Shown: piece by piece, positions 1 through 5,820 of the stretch
Layout: every line of letters starts with the position of its first letter
How positions within the stretch are numbered: position 1 is the first letter of the stretch
Assembly: GCA_035528275.1 (NCBI GenBank)
Contig: DATKYV010000323.1
Span: forward strand, 1-5,848
Direction: 5' to 3'
Source of the DNA: DATKYV01 sp035528275
GTDB taxonomy: Bacteria > Acidobacteriota > Terriglobia > UBA7540
Length of the DNA stretch: 5,848 nt
The notes under the pieces: model-generated
What the model saw: only the letters and a program-made list of their open reading frames with translations
Databases searched by the model: none
What the model was told of the DNA's origin: nothing
Made by a program: the position numbers and the translations under genes

Positions 1-545
1 CAGGGCGCAAACGTTTTGTCAGCGGGATCGATCTGCGCCAGGATGCGCCCCGCGGCTGTCGCGGCGTCCACCGCGCTGCGGATCTGCCACAGGTCGATAC
101 TCCCGCCGGCGGTTTTCACCTCCATCCGTCCTCGGGAGCCAAGGAGACGGATGCTACCGCCCGCCGTCTGGGCGAGGACGCTGCCTCCGCTCTCGCCGAT
201 CAGGATCTGCCCGCCCGCGGTCCGGGCCTCGAGAGAGCCGACGGCCCCGCGCAGGACGACGTCGCCACCGGCGGTCTGTGCCGTCATGGTCCCGGCGATT
301 TGTCCCGCCACAATCTCACCGCCGCTGGTCTCCAGCGTGGCGTCGCCTTTGACGTTCCCGGCGCGGATGCCTCCGCCCGCCGTCCGGGCTTCCAGGCGCG
401 AGCCGATGTTCCCCAGGTGAATGCTCCCCCCTGCGGTTTCCACTCGCGTTGCGCCCGAGACGTCGCCGGTGCGGATGCCGCCTCCGGCCGTGACGGCGGT
501 CAGTTCGCCGTCGAGCCTTTCCACGTCGATGCCGCCGCCCTTGGT
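1..545 (-). repeat. Tandem 54-bp coding repeat (18-residue TAGGxI unit, at least 10 copies)
   Basis: Ten consecutive units lie within the DUF4097 protein. The Thr of each unit falls at residues 144, 162, 180, 198, 216, 234, 252, 270, 288 and 306, exactly 18 residues (54 bases) apart. The core is T-(A/S/K)-(G/A)-G-x-(I/V), for example TAGGGI, TAGGSI and TSGGEI. The last visible unit is weaker (TAAGRI). Sequence between cores varies while length does not, which indicates selection for one coil of a beta-solenoid per unit rather than recent DNA slippage. The array probably ends near or beyond the window edge. Confidence 0.85.
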
Positions 546-974
546 CTCCACGTCCACGTTGAAGCGCGCCGGGATGGTGATTTGAAATTCCGCGCCAGCC
601 TGAACGGAATTTCGGCCCTCGCGCGGCGATCGGCCGCTCAGGATTGCGCCGCCACCCTCCAGCGGCCGCACGCTCAGCTCGTAAGCTTCGAAATAGCGGC
701 GCGCCTTGGCCTCGTCGGAGGTATGGGCCCGGAGGCGCACCTGGCACTCCATGCGCTCGGCGGCTCCCGGCTTTACGGAGACCGAGCCCACGTCGGCGCG
801 CACCACCAGCCGCCCGCCGGCCCTCACCGGCAAGCTGCATTCGGCGCGCTGCTCCCAGAAATTCCCCTGGCGCACCGGTTCCTGCCGTTTGATCGAGGCC
901 TGCTCGGCGGCGTGAAGCGTCAGGCTTACAGCTGCGCACATCATTATTGTTAGAAGAGGCCGTTGATATCTCAT
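1..974 (-). CDS. Secreted DUF4097-type beta-strand repeat protein, partial (3' end beyond the window)
   Basis: The frame opens at ATG 974 and stays open for 324 codons to the window edge, so the N-terminus is complete and the C-terminus is missing. The start has a strong Shine-Dalgarno (AGGAGG, 986-981) six bases upstream. Residues 1 to about 22 form a signal peptide (R2 and R5, hydrophobic LLTIMMCAAVSLTL, then HAA), so the protein is probably exported. Residues 45-140 are a non-repetitive beta-rich part. From residue 144 a T-A-G-G-x-I motif recurs every 18 residues (T at 144, 162, 180, 198, 216, 234, 252, 270, 288, 306) with no indels, which suggests a beta-solenoid of the DUF4097/DUF4098 'putative adhesin' kind. 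It is the third gene of the ECF sigma operon, 10 bases after the anti-sigma gene. No catalytic motif is visible. Its function is unknown; a structural, adhesive or sensor-partner role in the envelope is inference. Confidence 0.85.
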   Translation of the reverse strand, partial: MRYQRPLLTIMMCAAVSLTLHAAEQASIKRQEPVRQGNFWEQRAECSLPVRAGGRLVVRADVGSVSVKPGAAERMECQVRLRAHTSDEAKARRYFEAYELSVRPLEGGGAILSGRSPREGRNSVQAGAEFQITIPARFNVDVETKGGGIDVERLDGELTAVTAGGGIRTGDVSGATRVETAGGSIHLGNIGSRLEARTAGGGIRAGNVKGDATLETSGGEIVAGQIAGTMTAQTAGGDVVLRGAVGSLEARTAGGQILIGESGGSVLAQTAGGSIRLLGSRGRMEVKTAGGSIDLWQIRSAVDAATAAGRILAQIDPADKTFAP

Positions 975-980
975 CTGAAT

Positions 981-987
981 CCTCCTA
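981..987 (-). promoter_or_regulatory. Shine-Dalgarno of the DUF4097 gene overlapping the upstream stop codon
   Basis: On the minus strand TAG (987-985) closes the anti-sigma gene, and its AG forms the start of AGGAGG (986-981). Six bases then lead to ATG at 974. A terminating ribosome would sit on the ribosome-binding site of the next gene, so translational coupling of the two genes is likely. Confidence 0.7.
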
Positions 988-1938
988 GAAACTCACTCCC
1001 GCCATCGTATGCAAAGCGACTTGGCACTTCATGCGCACCGAAGGATTCCCGTCACTCGCCGCCAGCTTCTGGAGTTCTGTCACCACCGATTCATCCGGTC
1101 CTTCCCTTTCGGCGTGTTCCAGAAGGGTGTCCAGGGCGGCAATTCGAATCCCCACGTTGGGGTCTTTCTCGAGGGAATCGAGCAAAGCCTGATGCACGTC
1201 GGACCCGCACTTCATGTTGCGCGTGGTGTTCAGCGCTTCCAGGCGAACGCCGGCGTTGTGGTCGTGGCGCATGACGGATAGCAGCGCTGCGCGTATCGCC
1301 GGGTTGTCGCCCTGCGTGCGAAGAACGTCCAGCGTGTCACGCCGGATGCCCGGATTGTCGTAGCTCTTCACCGCGTAGACCAGCACCTGGCGGATGCGCG
1401 GGTCGTCCAGCGAGCCCTGGAGCGTCACTCCCCGCTCGGCGTCCAGAGCGATGCGCACTCCGCCGGTCCGCGGATCGGTCGAGACCTGGTTGATGCTGTT
1501 GATGCGAAGGCCCGAGAGGTCAGCGCCTGCGAACGACGCGGGCATTGATTCGCCGGCGGCCTGCTGAAGCTTTTCGGCGCGCGGGCGAAGCGTCCAGCCC
1601 AGTCCGAAACCGAGAACCACCAGCGTCAGCACCATCGCCGCAGCGCGCGCCGGGACCAAACTGAAGCCGGGCAGCCAGCCTCGCAACAGGCCGCGCCAGC
1701 CGAGTTCTTCGCGGTCCAGCGCGTCCTCGAGTCCCATTCGACTCGCCACCAGCAGTCCGGGCGTGGGCTCGGGCGAAGGGCACTCCTTCAGCAGGGCGTG
1801 CAGCCGCCGAGTCTCTTCAAGCCGCGCGCGGCAGCCTTCGCAGGCGGTCAGGTGTGATTCACAGTCCACGCGCGCCTCTGCCGTCAGCTCGTCGTAAAGA
1901 TAAAGCCAAACGCTTTGTTCCCATTCCTTGCAATTCAT
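985..1938 (-). CDS. Membrane anti-sigma-like protein: N-terminal zinc finger (zf-HC2) plus C-terminal HEAT repeats
   Basis: This 317-residue protein would bind and inhibit the ECF sigma factor encoded just upstream. Residues 3-36 carry the zinc-binding anti-sigma signature: C3, then H29-x3-C33-x2-C36. Residues about 98-117 (AAAMVLTLVVLGFGLGWTL) form one membrane span, so the zinc finger faces the cytoplasm and the rest is outside. After a linker, residues about 178-312 contain HEAT-like units with D/N-x-x-(I/V)-R-x-x-A/T-L patterns, starting near 178, 194, 211, 227, 259 and 296. ATG 1938 was chosen over an in-frame start at 2025 because the zinc-finger Cys follows directly, AAGGTG lies five bases upstream, and the longer form would run back into the sigma gene. 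It lies 13 bases after the sigma stop. HEAT repeats as the sensor part suggest signal input by protein or ligand binding; the ligand is unknown. Confidence 0.88.
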   Translation of the reverse strand: MNCKEWEQSVWLYLYDELTAEARVDCESHLTACEGCRARLEETRRLHALLKECPSPEPTPGLLVASRMGLEDALDREELGWRGLLRGWLPGFSLVPARAAAMVLTLVVLGFGLGWTLRPRAEKLQQAAGESMPASFAGADLSGLRINSINQVSTDPRTGGVRIALDAERGVTLQGSLDDPRIRQVLVYAVKSYDNPGIRRDTLDVLRTQGDNPAIRAALLSVMRHDHNAGVRLEALNTTRNMKCGSDVHQALLDSLEKDPNVGIRIAALDTLLEHAEREGPDESVVTELQKLAASDGNPSVRMKCQVALHTMAGVSF

Positions 1939-1951
1939 AACCGCACCTTTG

Positions 1952-2584
1952 TCAAACAAGGTCAGCCAATTGCACCCGCAACTTCTGCACGGCGCGAAAC
2001 AGGGAATTCTTGGCTGCTTCCTCACTCGTCCCGCACAGCTCGCCGATGGCGCGGAGCTTCAGTCCCTGGCAGTGCTTCAGTTCGAACACAATCCGCTCGC
2101 GGGGGCTCAATCCGGCAAGCGCGGTTTCCAGACGCCCACCGATTTCCCGGGCGCGCAGCGCTTGGTGGGGGTTGAGTTCCGGGCGCTCTTCCGCGAGCTG
2201 GGAGGAACGCTCTGCCTCGCCTTCCCCGCCCGTCTCGGCCGGGACCTCAGCGCGGGACTTCTGTCGCCGTAGGTGGTCGTAAAAAACGTTTATCACCACG
2301 CGGTAGAGCCAGGTGGAGAATCGTGACTCCAGACGGAATTTCCCGATCGACCGGTAGACCTTCAAGAACGCCTCCTGGTAAAGGTCCTGCGCGTCCTCCG
2401 GCGATCGCACCAGCTTCAGAGCCAGCCGCAATACTTCCTGGTCGTAGAGGCGTACCAGCTCCTCGAAGGCTTCGCGGTCGCCTCGCTGGGCGCGGCGGAT
2501 CAGAGCGCGTTCATCCACCCCGCCCGCCCGCTGCGAGGTTTCCGCAGGAATTTTGCCCGCCAGTTCCAAGCAGATGCCATCCAT
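1952..2584 (-). CDS. RNA polymerase sigma factor, ECF (sigma-70) family
   Basis: This 210-residue protein would direct RNA polymerase to a specific promoter set. Region 2 spans about residues 36-109: the region 2.1/2.2 helices (DREAFEELVRLYDQEVLRLALKLV), then SPEDAQDLYQEAFLKVYRSI, the usual ECF DAxDLxQExF signature, and the RFSTWLYRVVINVFYDHLRRQ promoter-melting segment. A charged linker (110-150) follows, then region 4 (about 152-206) with the LSPRERIVFELKHCQGL helix and a helix-turn-helix (LRAIGELCGTSEEAAKNSLFRAVQKLR). Sigma-1.1 and region 3 are absent, as in ECF factors. ATG 2584 directly follows an in-frame GTG at 2587; a TAG 27 bases before that GTG rules out longer forms. The best Shine-Dalgarno (AAGGAG, 2607-2602) is rather far from either start, so the exact start is less certain than the gene. 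It heads the operon with the zinc-finger/HEAT and DUF4097 genes. Confidence 0.93.
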   Translation of the reverse strand: MDGICLELAGKIPAETSQRAGGVDERALIRRAQRGDREAFEELVRLYDQEVLRLALKLVRSPEDAQDLYQEAFLKVYRSIGKFRLESRFSTWLYRVVINVFYDHLRRQKSRAEVPAETGGEGEAERSSQLAEERPELNPHQALRAREIGGRLETALAGLSPRERIVFELKHCQGLKLRAIGELCGTSEEAAKNSLFRAVQKLRVQLADLV

Positions 2585-2665
2585 CACGGGTTTGGCTCGT
2601 GCTCCTTCAGTCTAATTCGACGGAGGCGGAAAAAAAAGGTGAGTCGGGAAATTCGGGTTCGAGGG

Positions 2666-2690
2666 GAGATACGGTTGACGTGACTGTTCC
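2666..2690 (-). promoter_or_regulatory. Candidate ECF-type promoter for the sigma operon
   Basis: On the minus strand GGAAC (2690-2686) is followed after exactly 16 bases by TCTC (2669-2666), about 80 bases before the sigma start codon. GGAAC is the usual -35 core of RpoE-like ECF sigma factors, and 16 bases is within their normal spacer range. This would fit autoregulation. It is a short match found by eye, so it remains a candidate. Confidence 0.35.
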
Positions 2691-2729
2691 CGGAAAGCGG
2701 ACCAGGCCCTTATCGGGATAAATGTCTTT

Positions 2730-2748
2730 GCGCTCCCGGTGGGTGCGC
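2730..2748 (-). terminator. Hairpin just downstream of the metallopeptidase gene
   Basis: Read on the minus strand: GCGC-A-CCC, loop ACC, GGG-A-GCGC. This makes seven G-C pairs with one A-A mismatch, beginning eight bases after the TAG at 2759-2757. No run of U follows (AAAGACAUUU), so it is not a canonical intrinsic terminator. It may separate this gene from the sigma operon or stabilise the 3' end. Confidence 0.35.
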
Positions 2749-2756
2749 GGCATGGG

Positions 2757-3464
2757 CTATCGCGGAGACTCGAGTTCGGAAACCTGCGACGTTCGTAATT
2801 CTTCCACGCGTGCGAGGACCTCGGCGCGGATCAATCGGGCCTGTTCGGGCGTGAATGCCAGCAACGCCGTAGGATTGCGGAAATCCCTTCCCTGCCAGTC
2901 ACCTCGCATGATGCCTCGTGAGGAATGGGCCTCTGTGCGCAGCAGCATGTGGCCGATTTCGTGTGCTGCCGCCCGGCCCAGACGTAGGCTCGTGGCTGCC
3001 TCGTCGCCCCGCGCCTGGGTGCGAATGCGGTCGTAAAAGACCCCCAGCATCGAGCCGCGCGGCCCTTCTTTGGTGAGGAATGCAAAGCCGACTTTCGAGT
3101 GATCAAAGGGCATTCGTTCAACCATCGCCTGAGGGAGGATTCTCAAGACGAGATCGGCCGAGTTGAGCTCCTGCTGGCACGTCGGGTGGGTTTCAAATGC
3201 CGCGGCATCGAGGGGACAATCGAGCCAAATTGTCTCGACGCCCGCGCGGCGGAGTATTCGCCCCGCTTCCTCCTCGGCCTGCTTTAGCTGAACGCGTGAA
3301 GCCTGGGCGTAGTTGTAAACGCGCACGGTGAGTCTCAATTCGGATTGCTCCAATTCCAGCAGCCGCTCCTGGGAAAAGCATGGCGTGACCAAGGTCACGG
3401 CCAAACCTGTCACGAGCATAGCCCCTAGCCCCCAACCCCTAACACCTAGCCCCTGATTCTTCAT
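2757..3464 (-). CDS. Putative secreted zinc metallopeptidase (HExxH family, unnamed)
   Basis: The protein has 235 residues. Residues 1 to about 32 look like a signal peptide: K2 and R9 in the n-region, hydrophobic AMLVTGLAVTLVTP at 15-28, then CFSQ. It is therefore likely to act outside the cytoplasm. The core signature is H168-E169-I-G-H172, a third possible ligand H180 after seven residues, and G184-I185-M186 followed by W190. This resembles a compact metzincin-like site with a Met-turn, although the spacing HExxH-x7-H differs from the classical HExxHxxGxxH. C83 and C96 could form a disulfide. The start at 3464 is supported by GGAGG eight bases upstream; ATG 3419 (residue 16) is an alternative but would leave a signal peptide without positive charge. 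Small proteins with this HEIGH...H...GIM signature are, from memory, common in Acidobacteriota, with no established substrate. It is divergent from the winged-helix/PD40 gene. Confidence 0.78.
   Translation of the reverse strand: MKNQGLGVRGWGLGAMLVTGLAVTLVTPCFSQERLLELEQSELRLTVRVYNYAQASRVQLKQAEEEAGRILRRAGVETIWLDCPLDAAAFETHPTCQQELNSADLVLRILPQAMVERMPFDHSKVGFAFLTKEGPRGSMLGVFYDRIRTQARGDEAATSLRLGRAAAHEIGHMLLRTEAHSSRGIMRGDWQGRDFRNPTALLAFTPEQARLIRAEVLARVEELRTSQVSELESPR
3422..3453 (-). repeat. G-rich CTAGGGG/TTAGGGG-like tract in the start of the metallopeptidase gene
   Basis: On the minus strand, nine bases after the ATG triplet, the coding sequence is a degenerate heptamer array: four G-runs (GGGG 3453-3450, GGGG 3439-3436, GGGGG 3433-3429, GGGG 3425-3422) separated by CTAGGTGTTA, TT and CTA. 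It encodes the G-L-rich segment GLGVRGWGLG of the signal peptide n-region. The pattern meets the usual form for an intramolecular G-quadruplex on the coding strand, with one longer loop. Confidence 0.65.
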
Positions 3465-3570
3465 GGCGCCGACCTCCGCGTGTTGCGTGGTGGCGCCAGC
3501 TTTTTTCTAAGTGGGGTGGGACCTCAATGGACGGGGAATCCTATCGGGAGGGAAGCCTGGTACCTCTTCA

Positions 3571-3581
3571 ACTCATTGAGT
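3571..3581. promoter_or_regulatory. Short palindrome in the divergent intergenic region
   Basis: ACTCA-T-TGAGT is a perfect inverted repeat with five-base arms, lying between the divergent metallopeptidase and winged-helix/PD40 genes. It sits about 40 bases upstream of the candidate promoter of the latter. An operator is possible, but a palindrome this short is also expected by chance. Otherwise 3465-3621 shows only two GGCGCC hexamers (3465-3470 and 3492-3497) and no gene. Confidence 0.2.
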
Positions 3582-3621
3582 AATACGGGGTTGTCGAAAC
3601 CAGTCCCCAGACGATGCTTCC

Positions 3622-3650
3622 TTGATTGGCACGTTGTCCGGTGGTAAACT
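3622..3650 (+). promoter_or_regulatory. Candidate sigma-70 promoter with extended -10 for the winged-helix/PD40 gene
   Basis: TTGATT (3622-3627), a 17-base spacer, and TAAACT (3645-3650) each match four of six consensus positions. TG at 3642-3643 gives an extended -10 (TGG-TAAACT). Transcription would start near 3657, leaving a leader of only about 20 bases before ATG 3676. Confidence 0.45.
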
Positions 3651-3653
3651 CGG

Positions 3654-3676
3654 CCCCGCTGGGGGTCGCGCCCCCA
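3654..3676 (+). promoter_or_regulatory. Two mutually exclusive leader hairpins over the start of the winged-helix/PD40 gene
   Basis: GGGGG (3661-3665) can pair with CCCCC (3671-3675) around a TCGCG loop, and T3660 can add a pair with A3676 of the ATG. The same G-run can instead pair upstream with CCCC (3654-3657) around GCT. The G-run is the only Shine-Dalgarno-like element before ATG 3676, so either fold would hide it. Strong structure here suggests low or conditional translation initiation; no ligand or regulator is indicated. Confidence 0.4.
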
Positions 3677-5223
3677 TGGAACAGCCCACCGGAAACGCCC
3701 GCATTGTTCGCTTCGGGGTCTTTGAGATTGACCTGCGCTCGGGAGAACTGCACAAACTAGGTCTCAGGATCATGCTTCAGGAACAACCGTTTCAGATTCT
3801 TGCGATGCTGTTAGAGCATCCGGGCGAAGTGGTCACGCGTGAAGAGCTTCAAAAGAAGCTCTGGCACGACGACACCTTTGTTGATTTCGAGCACGGCCTC
3901 AACAAAGCCATTAACAAGATTCGCGAGGCACTGGGTAATTCGGCGGACACGCCGCGCTTTGTCGAAACGCTGCCGCGGCGGGGGTATCGGTTCATTGCGC
4001 CGGTGGAACCTGTAGCGGCGGTGTCCCCACCGCCGACGGAAACGGCGGTCAGAGACCGCCGCTACAACGTGCGGTGGCTCTTCGCGCTCGTCGCGGGTGT
4101 CGGCCTAATCCTGCTTGCGTTCACCGCCTACTGGCTCACGCGCCCACTGCCGCCACCCAGGGTTCTGCGCACCCTGCAACTGACCAACACCGGTCGGCAG
4201 AAGCGAGAAGGGCTGGTGACCGACGGGCTACGGGTCTACTTCTCGGAGTTGGTCGCTGGCCGTACGGTGCTCCACCAGGCGTCCACTGCCAGCGGAGAAG
4301 TGGCGCCAGTCCCAACCCCGGCTGAGGGCGTCTGGATCTGGGACATTTCGCCCGATGGTGCAGAGCTTCTCGTTGACACCTCTGTTAGCCAGGCGGACGA
4401 GTATCCTCTCAGAATCATGCCCACGCTGGGTGGCTCTCCGCGCGCGGTCGGTAACATATTGGCCCACGACGCGAGCTGGAGTCCGGATGGCCGCAAGATC
4501 GTTTACGCCAACGGCAACGATCTGTATGTGGCCAACAGGGATGGAAGTGATGCCCACAAGCTCGTCACTGCCTCCGGTCTTACCTGGTGGCCGCGTTGGT
4601 CCCCCGACGCCCAGCATTTGCGTTTTGCCGCTTTGGATACGCCGCAGGCAGCTCTCCGGCTTTGGGAGGTTTCCGCCGATGGAACGAATCTGCATCGCGT
4701 GCTGCCCGCCTGGGACAACTCGCATTGCTGCGGCAAGTGGACGGCGGATGGGAATTATTTCGTGTTCCAGGCACTCCGGGACGGCAAATGGAATCTCTGG
4801 GCGATTCGCGAAAAGGCCAGCCTGTTTCGGAGGGCAGGCCGCGTCCCCGTGCAGCTGACGGACGGCCCGATGGACTTCGGGAGCCCTCTCCCCAGTAAAG
4901 ACGGGAAGAGGCTCTTCACTGGGGGTACTCAACGCCGAGGGGAATTGGTACGGTACGATGCGACGACGCAGCACTTCGTTCCGTATCTTTCCGGCATCTC
5001 GGTTGACTGGGTGGATTTCTCCCGGGACGGGGCGTGGGTCGTTTACGAGAGCTTCCCCGAGGGATGCCTTTGGCGGAGCAAAGCAGACGGTAGCGAACGA
5101 CTCCAGCTTACATTCCCACCTATGCATGTCCTGACGCCGCGCTGGTCTCCCGACGGCAAGCGCATTGCGTTCATGGGGCATATGCCCGGTGGACCTTGGA
5201 AGATCTATGTGGTCTCCGTCTAG
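3676..5223 (+). CDS. Membrane-anchored winged-helix regulator with PD40 (TolB-like) propeller, truncated by an in-frame TAG
   Basis: The visible product is 515 residues. Residues about 10-110 are an OmpR/CadC-type winged helix: FGVFEIDLRSGEL, LQEQPFQILAMLLEHPGEVVTREEL, then FVDFEHGLNKAINKIREAL and FVETLPRRGYRFIAPV. Residues about 134-156 form one membrane span (WLFALVAGVGLILLAFTAYWL). The rest carries PD40/WD40-like blades marked by SPDG motifs near residues 223, 268, 308 (degenerate, SPDA) and 490. The layout is that of a one-component receptor: DNA-binding head inside, propeller outside. ATG 3676 is preferred over an in-frame TTG at 3622, because the winged helix starts soon after it and the TTG coincides with the predicted -35. 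The frame is stopped by TAG at 5221-5223, yet the same frame continues with two more WSPDG blades to 5769, so about 181 residues of propeller are cut off. The target genes and signal are unknown. Confidence 0.87.
   Translation: MEQPTGNARIVRFGVFEIDLRSGELHKLGLRIMLQEQPFQILAMLLEHPGEVVTREELQKKLWHDDTFVDFEHGLNKAINKIREALGNSADTPRFVETLPRRGYRFIAPVEPVAAVSPPPTETAVRDRRYNVRWLFALVAGVGLILLAFTAYWLTRPLPPPRVLRTLQLTNTGRQKREGLVTDGLRVYFSELVAGRTVLHQASTASGEVAPVPTPAEGVWIWDISPDGAELLVDTSVSQADEYPLRIMPTLGGSPRAVGNILAHDASWSPDGRKIVYANGNDLYVANRDGSDAHKLVTASGLTWWPRWSPDAQHLRFAALDTPQAALRLWEVSADGTNLHRVLPAWDNSHCCGKWTADGNYFVFQALRDGKWNLWAIREKASLFRRAGRVPVQLTDGPMDFGSPLPSKDGKRLFTGGTQRRGELVRYDATTQHFVPYLSGISVDWVDFSRDGAWVVYESFPEGCLWRSKADGSERLQLTFPPMHVLTPRWSPDGKRIAFMGHMPGGPWKIYVVSV
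5221..5223 (+). other. In-frame amber codon interrupting the PD40 propeller
   Basis: The reading frame runs VVSV-TAG-GGAPQRLIPGGGDEVDPQWSPDG without any shift. A typical PD40 strand here reads V-S-x-(E/D)-G-G-x-P, so TAG most likely replaces a GAG (Glu) codon by one G-to-T change. It occupies position 516 of a 697-codon frame. Confidence 0.85.
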
Positions 5224-5769
5224 GGCGGAGCCCCACAGCGGTTGATCCCAGGCGGAGGCGATGAAGTCGACCCGCAATGGTCACCGGACGGGAACCGGGT
5301 GCTCTTCGGACGGTGGGTATTGGCCGTAGCAAAAATACCCTTTGCTCTGCATCTGCTCGACTTGAGGACGAACCAGGTGGCGACCCTGCCGGGGTCGGAA
5401 GGGTTGCGCTCGCCGCGCTGGTCTCCGGACGGGCGCTACGTCGCAGCATTTGGCGCGAATGACACGAAGCTCATGCTGTTCGACTTCAACACGCAGAAGT
5501 GGGAGCAATTGGCCGGGGGCAGTTTGGGCTACGAAAACTGGTCCAAAGATGGGAGGTGCGTTTATTACCAGAGTTATTCAGAGGGCGCACCCGGCATCTT
5601 TCGGGTGGGGATTCACGACCACAAAGTTGAACGAGTAGCCGGCCTGGAAGAATTCCAATTCACCGGGGACCCGAGCGAGTGGGTCGGCCTCGCCCCGGAC
5701 GATTCCCCCCTGATGCTCCGTGATACCAGCATCCAAGAGATCTACGCCCTGGATTGGGAAGCGCCGTGA
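5224..5769 (+). pseudogene. C-terminal PD40 propeller remnant, in frame with the winged-helix gene
   Basis: These 181 codons to TGA 5767-5769 are the natural end of the upstream protein. They hold further propeller strands with WSPDG motifs at full-frame residues 535 and 582 and a degenerate WSKDG later, ending in IYALDWEAP. There is no signal peptide, no convincing ribosome-binding site and no ATG near its start; the first possible initiation codon is TTG at 5242. Independent translation is therefore unlikely to give a working exported protein. The fragment has no further stops or frameshifts, which suggests that the break is recent, is tolerated by readthrough, or is a sequencing error. Joined to the upstream part it would restore a 697-residue protein, a usual size for this architecture. 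Confidence 0.75.
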
Positions 5770-5775
5770 AAGCAG

Positions 5776-5820
5776 GCGTCACGTGTCGGATGTGAGGAAA
5801 GCTGAGTCTGTCCGTGACGC
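5776..5820 (+). terminator. Perfect 8-bp inverted repeat downstream of the PD40 frame
   Basis: GCGTCACG (5776-5783) and CGTGACGC (5813-5820) are exact reverse complements separated by 29 bases, starting six bases after the final TGA. The long loop and the absence of a T-run make a classical intrinsic terminator doubtful. It could be a weak terminator, an RNA-stability stem or a protein-binding site. Nothing else is visible between 5770 and the window end. Confidence 0.25.

Noticed and set aside
1..545. A CRISPR array or non-coding tandem repeat because of the 54-base period
   Set aside because: The units are diverged at the DNA level and conserved as TAGGxI in one protein frame, so the period is coding.
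300..953. Long open frames on the plus strand (300-953) and in another minus-strand frame (939-316) over the DUF4097 gene
   Set aside because: Both are low-complexity R/A/G/P-rich translations of the other frames. The frame from 974 has a signal peptide, a good ribosome-binding site and regular repeats.
2323..2721. A 132-codon plus-strand open frame opposite the sigma factor
   Set aside because: It is antisense to clear sigma region 2, rich in R and P, with no domain and no convincing start signal.
3376..3385. A lipobox at VTPC in the metallopeptidase signal peptide
   Set aside because: Pro directly before the Cys is not accepted in normal lipoboxes, so a soluble or peptidase I-type export is more likely.
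3622..3675. TTG 3622 as start of the winged-helix/PD40 protein, adding 18 residues
   Set aside because: It coincides with the predicted -35 element, and the extra residues precede the domain without resembling it. ATG 3676 is the natural start.
5221..5223. TAG read as pyrrolysine
   Set aside because: The extracytoplasmic propeller position and the inferred acidobacterial host give no reason to expect it; no pyl genes are in view. A simple GAG-to-TAG change explains it better.
4228..5277. A 349-codon open frame on the minus strand opposite the PD40 gene
   Set aside because: It lies wholly antisense to a well-supported protein, has no recognisable domain, and follows from the GC-rich codon pattern.
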